Origin: Pseudomonadales bacterium
GTDB lineage: Bacteria > Pseudomonadota > Gammaproteobacteria > Pseudomonadales > Azotimanducaceae
DNA length: 54,462 nt
NCBI GenBank assembly: GCA_022825925.1
Contig: JAJDVW010000146.1
Span: 1 to 54,462 of the forward strand
Reading direction: 5' to 3'
The notes beneath the pieces were generated by a model. It saw nothing but the letters and a program-made list of their open reading frames with translations. It was not told where the DNA came from and made no database searches. Positions 1 to 9,352 of the stretch are shown here, in pieces (positions within the stretch are counted from its first letter, which is position 1; the number at the start of each line of letters is the position of its first letter). The position numbers and the translations under genes are program-made.

Positions 1-644
1 GCCGCGGCGAGCAGTTGCCGCGCGGCGCCGTCGGGCCGATGCGCGCGTGCGTGGGCCGCGCGCGCGAAGCGGCCGATGCCGACGCGTGCGGAGTCGTGGC
101 GCGGCCCGCCGAGGTGCTGGGCCCATGCGACGCTCCGGCCGACGGCTTCCTGCCGGCTCCTGGTCGGCTCGGCGAATGCGGGCAGGACGCCGTCCCCGGG
201 CTTCGGCAGGGGGAACGCCCCGGCGCTGGACCCGATCGACGTCCAGGTGAACACGCGTTCGGGATGATCGATCGCCAGCCGCTGGGCCACCATCCCGCCG
301 AGGGAGAAGCCGACCAGATGGGCGCCGGCCTGCCCCAGGTGATCGAGGAGCCGGCAGGCGTCCTCGGCCATATCGCTCACGGTGTACGGGGCCTCGTTGC
401 CGCCGCCGTTCGCGATGACGTCGGCGAGATCCACGGCGTCCGCCGGGTGGCCGAAGGAAAGCCCCGTGTCGCGCGCATCGTAGGTGATGACGCGAAAGCC
501 CGCGGCCACGATCCCGTCCACGAGGGACGGCGGCCAGTGCACGAGTTGCAGCCCGATGTCGTGAATCAGCAGCACGGGCGCATCGGCGCGGGCGCCGTAC
601 TGTTCGAATTGCATCGCACCGTTGGCGGTGACGAATTGCGGCAT
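1..644 (-). CDS. alpha/beta hydrolase, 3' end outside the window
   Basis: About 214 codons are present and the reading frame runs off the left edge. The start is the ATG at 644. The protein has the alpha/beta-hydrolase pattern: a strand followed by HDIG near residues 28-31 (oxyanion-hole type HGxG position), an Asp-rich YDARDTG segment around residues 55-61, and the nucleophile elbow GFSLGGM with the putative catalytic Ser114. The Asp and His of the triad would lie partly in the missing part. The substrate cannot be told from sequence; family members include esterases, haloperoxidase-like and dehalogenase-like enzymes. Upstream, TAAAATCGGGGC gives a plausible -10 element. It is transcribed away from the TRAP operon on its right. 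Confidence 0.85.
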   Translation of the reverse strand, partial: MPQFVTANGAMQFEQYGARADAPVLLIHDIGLQLVHWPPSLVDGIVAAGFRVITYDARDTGLSFGHPADAVDLADVIANGGGNEAPYTVSDMAEDACRLLDHLGQAGAHLVGFSLGGMVAQRLAIDHPERVFTWTSIGSSAGAFPLPKPGDGVLPAFAEPTRSRQEAVGRSVAWAQHLGGPRHDSARVGIGRFARAAHARAHRPDGAARQLLAA

Positions 645-808
645 GGGGGCACGGACGTTGCGGGGAGCCCCGATTTTAGTCCGAACGGGAGTTGCCGGAA
701 AAGCGCGGCTTTTCGACGGGGAGCCCGCGGAGAGCCGATCGCGAACCAAACGGGCGGCTCGCGGGTTCCGGTTGCATTGTCCCTGCCCGCCCCGTTAAAT
801 GCCGCCGC

Positions 809-1741
809 ATGCGCGCCCGAAAGCCCAAGGCGCCGACCGTGGGGCGCTCCCGGAGAAACGATCTGCCCGCTCGCCCGGATGCCGGCGGGACGCGGCTCCG
901 TACGGGTGCCGGCCTCGCGCTGTGCATCCTGCTCGGCGGCTGTGCTTCCGTGGTGTCGTCGGTGACGGAGGACCTGGCGGAGGACCTGTCTTCCGCGATC
1001 CTCGACAGCGAGGACCTCGCCGTGGTGCGGGACGGGGCACCGGCGTACCTGATCATGCTCGATGCGCTCCTGCGGTCGGACCCGGACAATCCCGCGCTGC
1101 TGTCCGCCGCCGCCACGCTGAACGGCGCCTACGGAACCGCGTTCGTGGACGACCCGGAACGCGGCCGGGCGTTTGCCGACAAGGCTTTACGGCTGGCGGC
1201 TCGCGCAGCCTGCGAAGAGATCCCGTGGACCTGCACGGTGCGCACGGACAGCGTCGCGACGCTCGAGGGTCGCCTGCCCGAACTACGCCGCGAGGACGTG
1301 CCCGTGGCCTACGCCTTCGCCACGGCCTGGGCGGGCTGGATCCAGGCCTACAGCGACGACTGGGGCGCGGTGGCGGAACTCGGCCGCGTCAAGTCGCTCA
1401 TGGCGCGCCTCGCAGCACTCGACGAGGCTTACGAGCACGGCGGGCCGCGCATGTACATGGGGGTTTTCGAGACGCTCGTGCCGGCGGCGCTGGGCGGTCG
1501 GCCGGAACTCGGGCGGGAGCACTTCGAACGCGCGATCGAGCTGTCGGGAGGACGCTTCCTGATGGCCCGCGTACTGCTCGCGGAACGCTACGGCCGGCTG
1601 GTCTTCGACCGGGAACTGCACGACCGGGAACTGCGCGCGGCGCTGGCCGCGGAGCCCAGGCAGCGCGGCATGACCCTCGCGAACCTCGTGGCGCAGCAAC
1701 AGGCCCGCGCCCTGCTGGAGTCGGCGGATGACTATTTTTAA
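809..1741 (+). CDS. TRAP transporter T-component (TatT-type) lipoprotein
   Basis: This 310-aa protein has an N-terminal hydrophobic stretch ending in LLGGC, with a probable lipobox Cys45. That implies an outer- or inner-membrane-anchored periplasmic lipoprotein. The rest is helical and TPR-like, rich in Ala/Leu/Arg with no enzyme motif. The family (TRAP transporter TatT component) was first described in Treponema pallidum, where it forms a trimeric TPR partner of the substrate-binding protein. The call rests on this pattern plus the immediate neighbour: its stop overlaps the dctP start by 14 bases. I chose the ATG at 809. The n-region before the hydrophobic core is long, so a GTG near 839 is an alternative start. 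It is probably co-transcribed with dctP, dctQ and dctM. Confidence 0.85.
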   Translation: MRARKPKAPTVGRSRRNDLPARPDAGGTRLRTGAGLALCILLGGCASVVSSVTEDLAEDLSSAILDSEDLAVVRDGAPAYLIMLDALLRSDPDNPALLSAAATLNGAYGTAFVDDPERGRAFADKALRLAARAACEEIPWTCTVRTDSVATLEGRLPELRREDVPVAYAFATAWAGWIQAYSDDWGAVAELGRVKSLMARLAALDEAYEHGGPRMYMGVFETLVPAALGGRPELGREHFERAIELSGGRFLMARVLLAERYGRLVFDRELHDRELRAALAAEPRQRGMTLANLVAQQQARALLESADDYF

Positions 1742-2750
1742 GGGGGGCGCGCTGCGCTCCCTCCTCCTCGCGGGAGCGGTGCTGCTCGCCGGCGCGCCGC
1801 CGGCACTCGGGGCGACCCTCAAGATCGCGACGGTGTCGCCGGACGGGTCGGTGTGGATGAAGCTCCTGCGCAACGCCGCCCGCGACGTGGAGGAGCGGAC
1901 CGAGGGGCGCGTCCAGTTGAAACTCTACCCGGGCGGGGTGATGGGCGACGACCGCGCCATGATGCGCAAGATGCGCATCGGGCAGTTGCAGGGCGCCATC
2001 GTCACGACGGGCGTGTTCAACCGGATCTTCCCGGACCTGCACCTCTACAACCTCCCGATGCAGTTCCGGAGCCTCGCCGAGGTCGACCACGTGCGTCCGC
2101 GCTTCGATGCGGAACTGATGCGGGGCCTCGAGGACGCGGGCTTCGTCTGCGCCGGCTTCGCGGAGGTCGGCATGGCGTACGCCATGGCGACCCGCGAGGC
2201 GCGTTCGCTGGCGGACGCCCGGCGCCTCAAGGTCTGGACGCCGCAGGGCGACGACACGGCCGCCAAGGCCCTCAAGGACTTCGGCATCACGCCGGTGCCC
2301 CTCACCATCCCGGACGTGCTGGCGGGGCTGCAGACCGGGCTCATCGACACCGTCGCGGCACCCCTCGTCGGCGCGGTGGCCCTGCAGTGGCACGGCCAGA
2401 TCCGGTACGTCCTCGACCTGCCGTTCATGTACATCTACGCCCCGATGGTGCTGGCCAAGAGGCCGTTCGAGCGGCTCGACCCGCGGGACCAGGCGGTCGT
2501 GCGGCGGGTCCTTGGCGCGGCGGTGCGGGAAGCGGACGCCGGCAACCGCCGCGACCACGACGCGGTGCGCCAGGTGATGGAGCGCCAGGGCCTGACGTTC
2601 CTGCAGCCGTCCCCGGCGGAGACGCGGGAGTGGCAGGAGCGCGCCGACGCCGTGTCCGGCGCCTGGGCCGCCAGCGGTATCGTCACGCCGGAGCGCCACG
2701 AGCGTTTCGTGGGTCTGCTCGCCGAGTACAGGACCGAGCTTGCTCGATAG
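1728..2750 (+). CDS. dctP: TRAP transporter substrate-binding protein DctP family
   Basis: This 340-aa periplasmic protein has a Sec signal peptide (about residues 1-28, cleavage near PALG-AT). It carries typical DctP features: the LKIATVSPDGS opening strand, YPGGVMGDD near 67-75, and a long C-terminal helix. The protein captures a ligand, usually an organic acid, and delivers it to DctQM. The segment RLKVWTPQGD around 166-175 aligns by eye with the family's LKIRVP motif. There the usual ligand-carboxylate Arg is replaced by Trp170. The TatT-associated branch is thought to bind non-carboxylate or hydrophobic ligands, so a classic C4-dicarboxylate substrate is unlikely here; that is inference. 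The gene overlaps tatT by 14 bases and dctQ by 11 bases. Confidence 0.92.
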   Translation: MTIFKGGALRSLLLAGAVLLAGAPPALGATLKIATVSPDGSVWMKLLRNAARDVEERTEGRVQLKLYPGGVMGDDRAMMRKMRIGQLQGAIVTTGVFNRIFPDLHLYNLPMQFRSLAEVDHVRPRFDAELMRGLEDAGFVCAGFAEVGMAYAMATREARSLADARRLKVWTPQGDDTAAKALKDFGITPVPLTIPDVLAGLQTGLIDTVAAPLVGAVALQWHGQIRYVLDLPFMYIYAPMVLAKRPFERLDPRDQAVVRRVLGAAVREADAGNRRDHDAVRQVMERQGLTFLQPSPAETREWQERADAVSGAWAASGIVTPERHERFVGLLAEYRTELAR

Positions 2751-3225
2751 GGTGTCACGCACGCTGCGCCAGATGGAGTCGGCGCTCCTCGTGGCGCTCC
2801 TGGGCGCGATGATCTGCGTCGCCGTCTATCAGGTGCTCGCGCGCAACCTGTTCGGTACGGGCCTCACCTGGGGCGACCCCATGGTGCGCGTCGCCCTGCT
2901 GTGGGTGACGATGGTCGGGGGCATGGTGGCCTCGGCCTCGGACCAGCACATCCGGATCGACCTGGTGGCGCGCTTCCTGTCGCCCGCCGTGGCCCGGCGT
3001 CTCGGCCGCGTGACCAGCGCCTTCACGGCGGCGGTCTGCTTCGGACTGGCCTGGTTCTCCGTCACCCTCGTCCTGTGGGACTACCGCGACGGGACGTCGG
3101 GCTTCGGGCCCGTGCCGGCGTGGGTGTGCGAGCTGGTCATCCCGGTCGGGGCCGCGGTGATGGGCCTGCGCTACCTCGTGCGGGCCGTGTCGGTGGACCG
3201 GCCCGCGGCGGGAACGCCTCCATGA
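2740..3225 (+). CDS. dctQ: TRAP transporter small permease DctQ
   Basis: The 161-aa product has four hydrophobic segments (about 12-35, 48-65, 88-110 and 125-147). This is the standard topology of the small TRAP membrane subunit, which scaffolds the large permease and couples it to the binding protein. The start is a TTG at 2740, inside the 3' end of dctP. No in-frame ATG lies at a sensible place, and the product from this TTG has the normal family length. The stop overlaps the dctM ATG (ATGA), which implies translational coupling. Sodium-driven symport across the inner membrane is expected from the family. Confidence 0.9.
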   Translation: MLDRVSRTLRQMESALLVALLGAMICVAVYQVLARNLFGTGLTWGDPMVRVALLWVTMVGGMVASASDQHIRIDLVARFLSPAVARRLGRVTSAFTAAVCFGLAWFSVTLVLWDYRDGTSGFGPVPAWVCELVIPVGAAVMGLRYLVRAVSVDRPAAGTPP

Positions 3226-4493
3226 TCCTCCTCGCCGCGGCCGGCATCCTGGTCATGGCGCTCCTCGGGGCGCCGCTGTTCGCCGTCGTGCTCGCGGCCG
3301 CCATGCTCGGCTTTCTCTCGGTCGACGTGGACCTCGCGGTCACCGCCATCGAGCTGTACCGGATCACCGACACGCCGCTGCTCGTCGCGCTGCCGTTCTT
3401 CACGTTCGCCGGCTACCTGATGGCGGAAGCCAACACGTCACGGCGGCTCATGGACCTGACGCGCGCGCTGTTCGGATGGATGCCCGCGGGCCTCGCCATC
3501 GTGGGCTTCGTGGCCTGCGCGGTGTTCACGGCGCTCACCGGCGCGTCCGGGGTGACCATCGTGGCGCTCGGCGCGCTGCTGCTGCCGATGCTGCGCAACA
3601 GCGGCTACTCCGAGCGCTACAGCCTCGGCCTCGTGACGACCTCGGGCAGTCTCGGCCTCCTCGTCGTTCCCTCGGTGCCGCTCATCCTGTACGGCATCGT
3701 GGCCCAGCAGATGGATGTCGGCGAGCCGTTCACGATCCAGCAGCTCTTCCTGGGGGGCCTCGGCCCCGCGCTGCTGATGATCGTGCTGCTCTCGGCGTGG
3801 ACCGTGTGGCGCCACGGCGGGGTCGAACGGACCCCGTTCCGTGCCGCGGAGGTGTGGCGACACCTCGTCGCGGCCCGCTGGGAACTACCGCTGCCGGTCT
3901 TCGTGCTGGGCGGCATCTACAGCGGCTTCTTCGCCATCTCGGAGGCCGCGGCCATGACGGCGCTCTACGTGATCGTGGCGGAGGTGTTCCTGTACCGGGA
4001 AGTGTCGCTCGCGCAGCTCCCGAAGATCATGCGGGAGTCGATGGTGATGGTGGGCAGCATCGTGCTGATCCTGGGCGTGGCCCTCGCCTTCACCAACTAC
4101 CTGATCGACACGGGCGCGCCCCAGGCGCTCTTCGAGTTCATGCAGGCGCACGTGACGAGCGTGCTGACCTTCCTGATCCTGCTCAACCTGCTCCTGCTCT
4201 TGCTCGGCGCCGTCCTCGACGTGTTCTCCGCCGTGATCATCATGACGCCGCTGCTGCTCCCGGTGGCGGTGGGCTACGGCCTGCACCCGATTCACCTCGG
4301 CATCATCTTCCTCGCGAACCTGCAGATCGGCTACTTCACGCCGCCCGTGGGCATGAACCTCTTCATCGCGAGCTATCGCTTCGAGCGCCCCATGATAGAA
4401 CTCTACGCGGCCTGCCTGCCCTTCATGGCGGTGCTCCTGGTCGCGCTCCTGATCATCACCTACGTGCCGGCGCTGTCGCTCTGGTTCCTGTAA
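3222..4493 (+). CDS. dctM: TRAP transporter large permease DctM
   Basis: The 423-aa product matches the usual DctM length of about 425. It has around a dozen hydrophobic helices, beginning MILLAAAGILVMALLG. Conserved features include the LPFFTFAGYLM segment near residue 60, a Gly-rich GASGVTIVALGALLLP stretch near 105, and a C-terminal IGYFTPPVGMNLF motif near 365. It is the transport subunit of the tripartite sodium-dependent importer with DctQ and DctP. I set the start at the ATG overlapping the dctQ stop. The open frame extends far upstream, but that part is out of frame with dctQ and has no membrane character. Confidence 0.95.
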   Translation: MILLAAAGILVMALLGAPLFAVVLAAAMLGFLSVDVDLAVTAIELYRITDTPLLVALPFFTFAGYLMAEANTSRRLMDLTRALFGWMPAGLAIVGFVACAVFTALTGASGVTIVALGALLLPMLRNSGYSERYSLGLVTTSGSLGLLVVPSVPLILYGIVAQQMDVGEPFTIQQLFLGGLGPALLMIVLLSAWTVWRHGGVERTPFRAAEVWRHLVAARWELPLPVFVLGGIYSGFFAISEAAAMTALYVIVAEVFLYREVSLAQLPKIMRESMVMVGSIVLILGVALAFTNYLIDTGAPQALFEFMQAHVTSVLTFLILLNLLLLLLGAVLDVFSAVIIMTPLLLPVAVGYGLHPIHLGIIFLANLQIGYFTPPVGMNLFIASYRFERPMIELYAACLPFMAVLLVALLIITYVPALSLWFL

Positions 4494-4549
4494 GGACGCC
4501 GGTGCCTTGCCCGGCTCAGGCACGGGCGGGGACAAGCCTGGTCCCGATG

Positions 4550-4566
4550 TGTGCTATCGTAGGCCC
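4550..4566 (+). promoter_or_regulatory. candidate -10 element giving a leaderless vapB transcript
   Basis: TATCGT at 4555-4560, preceded by TG, ends six bases before the vapB ATG. A transcript from this element would begin at or next to the start codon. No Shine-Dalgarno-like motif is visible. The -35 region is poor. This is inference from spacing only. Confidence 0.35.
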
Positions 4567-4806
4567 ATGCGAATACACATTGCCTTGCCGGACGCCGTCG
4601 TGGCCGAACTGGATCGCCGGGCCGGAGCGCGGCGGCGGAGTGCCTTCATCGCGGAGGTGATCCGCCGGGCGCTCGAGGACGAACGTCGCTGGGACGACAT
4701 CGAGGCAGCGTTGTCGGCGCTGCCGGACACGGGTCATGCCTGGGATGACGATCCTGCCGAGTGGGTGCGTCGACAGCGGCATGCGGACGGGCGGCGCAGC
4801 GGGTGA
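4567..4806 (+). CDS. vapB: ribbon-helix-helix type antitoxin (VapB-like)
   Basis: This 79-aa protein opens with MRIHIALPDAVVAELDRR, a typical ribbon-helix-helix strand and first helix. The second helix (RSAFIAEVIRRALED, about 24-38) should dimerise and bind operator DNA. The C-terminal acidic and Trp-containing part (WDDIEAAL, AWDDDP) would wrap around and inhibit the toxin. It ends 3 bases before the PIN-domain toxin, the usual antitoxin-first order. Autoregulation by the toxin-antitoxin complex is expected from the family. The start is the ATG at 4567, because upstream in-frame residues are not RHH-like. Confidence 0.85.
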   Translation: MRIHIALPDAVVAELDRRAGARRRSAFIAEVIRRALEDERRWDDIEAALSALPDTGHAWDDDPAEWVRRQRHADGRRSG

Positions 4807-4809
4807 AGC

Positions 4810-5202
4810 ATGGCGCGGCTCCTGCTCGACTCGACCGTCATCATCGATGCCCTCCGGGGTCGGCCTGCGGCGACTCGTGTCGCCGGCCTGCGACGATCGG
4901 GGATCGAGCCCTGGGCCTGCGCCGTCTCGGTCGAAGAGATCTGGCGCGGACTACGCCCCGGCGAGGAATCCGTGGCGCGGCGGCTCTTCAACGGGCTGCG
5001 CATGGCCCCGCTCGGGATGACGGAGGGAGCGCTGGCGGGAAGCTGGCGGCGCTCGTTCGCGGAGCGCGGCATAACGCTGCACCAGGCGGATTGCCTGATC
5101 GCCGCCGCCGCCCGGAGCATCGGAGCGTCTCTCGCGACGGCGAACGTGGACGACTTTCCGATGGCGGAGGTGACGGTCGAGTACTGGCCGGTCGGCCAGT
5201 AG
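4810..5202 (+). CDS. vapC: PIN-domain ribonuclease toxin (VapC-like)
   Basis: The 130-aa protein shows the four PIN-domain acidic positions: Asp7 in LLLDSTVIID, Glu42/Glu43 in VEEIWRG, Asp94 in HQADCLIAAAA, and Asp114/Asp115 near NVDDF. These coordinate Mg2+/Mn2+ for RNA cleavage. VapC toxins typically cut tRNA or the rRNA sarcin-ricin loop; the target here cannot be predicted. The gene directly follows the RHH antitoxin and ends 24 bases from the oppositely oriented thiG stop. All catalytic residues are present, so it is probably active. Confidence 0.9.
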   Translation: MARLLLDSTVIIDALRGRPAATRVAGLRRSGIEPWACAVSVEEIWRGLRPGEESVARRLFNGLRMAPLGMTEGALAGSWRRSFAERGITLHQADCLIAAAARSIGASLATANVDDFPMAEVTVEYWPVGQ

Positions 5203-5226
5203 GCATTTCTGCTTTGCGTTGACGGA

Positions 5227-6048
5227 CTACCCTTTCTCCGACTGCCAGAACGGCGTCCCGACGACGGGTGTCGACGGATGCGCCGTCTCGCTCTCGGCGA
5301 TGGCGCCGGCTTCGAAGGCGAGGCGGCCGGCCGCCACGGCCTTGCCGAACGCGGCGGCCATGCGCGCGGGATCGTCGGCCCGGGCGACGGCGGTGTTCAG
5401 CAGGACGGCGTCGAAGCCCATCTCGAGAACCCGCGCGGCGTGGGACGGCAGCCCGAGACCGGCGTCCACGACGAGCGTCACGTCGGGCAGCCGCGCGCGC
5501 AGCGTCTCGAGGGCGTAGGGGTCGGTGATGCCCTTGCCGGTGCCGATCGGGGCGCCCCACGGCATGATGACCTCGCAGCCGAGGTCCCGCAGGCGCGAGC
5601 AGACCACGAGGTCGTCGGTCGTGTAGGCGAACACCCTGAACCCGGCCTTGATCAAGTCACGGGTCGCTTCGAGCAGCTCGTAGGGATCGGGCTGCAGGTT
5701 GTAGTCGTCCCCCGTGACTTCCAGCTTGATCCAGTCCGTATCGAATATCTCCCGGCTCATGCGGGCGAGGGTGACCGCTTCGCGCGCCGTGTGGCAGCCG
5801 GCCGTGTTCGGCAGGATGCGGCAGCCGAGCTGCGCGATGTGGTCCCAGATCGAGCCGCCGCCGAGCTGTTCCGGCGACTGGCGGCGCAGCCCCACCGTTA
5901 GCACGTCGGTCCCCGAGGCGGCCACCGCCTCGGCCATCACCGCGAGCGACGGATAGCGCGCGGTACCGAGCAGCAGGCGGCTCCGCACGGGTTCGCCGTA
6001 CAACTGCCACTCTTCCTTCGCCACGGGACGCGCCTGCGGATCGTTCAC
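5227..6048 (-). CDS. thiG: thiazole synthase ThiG
   Basis: This 273-aa enzyme condenses dehydroglycine, 1-deoxy-xylulose 5-phosphate and ThiS-thiocarboxylate sulfur into the thiazole phosphate of thiamin. The Schiff-base lysine is Lys108 in DWIKLEV. Phosphate-binding loops follow ([24 protein letters not shown]). The start is a GTG at 6048, directly behind a three-copy 15-bp repeat. The N-terminal VAKEEW segment is not usual for ThiG, which normally begins close to the SRLLLGT strand. It duplicates a piece of ThiS, and a 16-bp identical DNA string is shared. It is the last gene of thiC-thiO-thiS-thiG. Confidence 0.95.
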   Translation of the reverse strand: MNDPQARPVAKEEWQLYGEPVRSRLLLGTARYPSLAVMAEAVAASGTDVLTVGLRRQSPEQLGGGSIWDHIAQLGCRILPNTAGCHTAREAVTLARMSREIFDTDWIKLEVTGDDYNLQPDPYELLEATRDLIKAGFRVFAYTTDDLVVCSRLRDLGCEVIMPWGAPIGTGKGITDPYALETLRARLPDVTLVVDAGLGLPSHAARVLEMGFDAVLLNTAVARADDPARMAAAFGKAVAAGRLAFEAGAIAESETAHPSTPVVGTPFWQSEKG

Positions 6049-6092
6049 CCTCACACTCCCTCCCCTCACCCTCCCTCCCCTCACCCTCCCTC
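6048..6092 (-). repeat. three tandem copies of a 15-bp unit between thiS and thiG
   Basis: The unit CCCTCACCCTCCCTC on the plus strand occurs at 6048-6062, 6063-6077 and 6078-6092, with a single mismatch in the first copy. On the mRNA strand each copy is G-rich and holds a Shine-Dalgarno-like GGGAGG with a GUGA. The thiS stop codon lies inside one copy and the thiG GTG abuts the array. The whole intergenic spacer is therefore this repeat. Confidence 0.9.
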
Positions 6093-6278
6093 GATGGCCG
6101 ACAGCACGTCGAGGCGGTCGCCGGCGCGCACGCGATACGACGGCCACTCTTCCTTCGCGACGAAGGTCTCGTTCACGGCGACGACCACGCGGCGGTCCGC
6201 GAACCCGAGGGAATCGAGCACCTCGGGAAGCCGTTCCGCGTCGACGCTCACGCGGTCGCCGTTGCAGATGACGTCCAT
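6081..6278 (-). CDS. thiS: sulfur carrier protein ThiS
   Basis: This 65-aa ubiquitin-like protein ends in Gly-Gly, the tail that is adenylated by ThiF and converted to the thiocarboxylate used by ThiG. The fold signature is present: ICNGD near 4-8, [15 protein letters not shown] near 31-45, and [12 protein letters not shown] at the end. The start at 6278 lies within the 3' end of thiO, an overlap of about 31 bases. No thiF is in the window, so the activating enzyme must be elsewhere. Confidence 0.93.
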   Translation of the reverse strand: MDVICNGDRVSVDAERLPEVLDSLGFADRRVVVAVNETFVAKEEWPSYRVRAGDRLDVLSAIEGG

Positions 6279-7243
6279 GACTTCTCGATTTCGGAGACGA
6301 TGTGCTCGAGCAGGACCGGTGCGATCAGGAAGCCGTGCCGGTACAGGCCGTTGACGCGCAGCACCGCGCCGTCCCATTCGATGCGGGGCAGGTTGTCGGC
6401 GTAAGCGGGACGGAGTCCGGTGGAGAGCTCGAGAATCTCGGCCTCGGCGAAACCGGCGTGCAGGGCGAACGCCGCCGACAGCAACTCGAGGGCGCTGCGG
6501 ACCGTGACCGGCTTCGTCGAGGCGCTTTCGATCTGTGTCGCGCCGATCACGTACTCGTCGTCCGGCCGGGGTGCGGCGTACAACTGGTACCGCGGGTGCA
6601 TGAGGCGGACCGGGCGCGCCAGGGCGACCTCCGGTGCGCGCACGCGGATCGCCTCGCCGCGCACGCCGCGCAGTCCCGGCAGCGCGGCCCCGATGCCGCG
6701 GCAGTCGATCACGACGTCGGCACGCAGCGCGCGCGGGTCCACGGCGTCGTCGAAACGGATGGTTCCGCAGCGCGGTTCGAGGGCCGCGAGGAGCGCGCGG
6801 TTGTCGAGCCACCCCTCGTGCGGCAGGTAGAGGCCACGCTGGAAGCGGTCGGCGAGGGCGGGTTCGAGGCGGCCGACTTCGTCGGCGTCGACCCAGCGTG
6901 CCTCGGTCTCGCCGAGCGCGCCGAGGGAACGGTGGAACTTGTCCAGCAACGGTCCGTCGGGGCCGTGGGCGAAGAGCAGCGATCCGTCGACGCCGTACGG
7001 CACGCCCAGGGCATCCAGCATGGGCGGCCACAGTTCGAGGCTGGCCCGTCCCATCTCGAACACCGCGGGATCCGCGTCCGGGAACTCGCTCACCGGGGCC
7101 AGCATCGCCGCCGCCACGTGCGCGGCGCTCTCGGGTGCGTCCCGGGAAGCACGCTCGCGCAGCGTGACGTCGGCGCCGCCCTGCGTCAGGCGCCAGCCGA
7201 TCAGGCGGCCCATCAGGCCGGCCCCGGCGATCTCGACACGCAT
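6248..7243 (-). CDS. thiO: glycine oxidase ThiO (FAD-dependent)
   Basis: The 331-aa protein begins [19 protein letters not shown], a Rossmann dinucleotide motif (GAGLMG at 7-12). It continues with DAO-fold features: LLFAHGPDG, a [10 protein letters not shown] strand near residue 235, and the C-terminal [11 protein letters not shown] and [11 protein letters not shown] motifs typical of ThiO. It oxidises glycine to dehydroglycine for ThiG in aerobes. It starts 14 bases after the thiC stop and overlaps thiS at its own 3' end, so the genes are in one operon under the riboswitch upstream of thiC. Confidence 0.93.
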   Translation of the reverse strand: MRVEIAGAGLMGRLIGWRLTQGGADVTLRERASRDAPESAAHVAAAMLAPVSEFPDADPAVFEMGRASLELWPPMLDALGVPYGVDGSLLFAHGPDGPLLDKFHRSLGALGETEARWVDADEVGRLEPALADRFQRGLYLPHEGWLDNRALLAALEPRCGTIRFDDAVDPRALRADVVIDCRGIGAALPGLRGVRGEAIRVRAPEVALARPVRLMHPRYQLYAAPRPDDEYVIGATQIESASTKPVTVRSALELLSAAFALHAGFAEAEILELSTGLRPAYADNLPRIEWDGAVLRVNGLYRHGFLIAPVLLEHIVSEIEKSWTSSATATA

Positions 7244-7257
7244 GGGCGTCGGTCCCG

Positions 7258-9273
<2,016 letters not shown>

Positions 9274-9282
9274 CGAAATCGC

Positions 9283-9311
9283 AGTATAGGGCCGAATCGC
9301 CGCCGTTTGCC
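9283..9311 (-). promoter_or_regulatory. candidate promoter of the thiCOSG operon
   Basis: The minus strand carries TATACT (9283-9288), a good sigma-70 -10 hexamer. About 17 bases upstream is a weak -35-like GGCAAA. The transcript would start near 9275, just ahead of the TPP aptamer. The -35 match is poor. Confidence 0.45.
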
Positions 9312-9352
9312 AGTCTCGCGAGTCGCGTGAGTCGCGAGTCGATGGGGCTCCG

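Noticed and set aside
15..965. Long plus-strand frame at the left edge
   Set aside because: It is antisense to the alpha/beta hydrolase, whose minus-strand frame has a clear nucleophile elbow.
4508..4532. Possible terminator hairpin between dctM and vapB
   Set aside because: The GC stem is short and imperfect and lacks a T-run; I could not support it.
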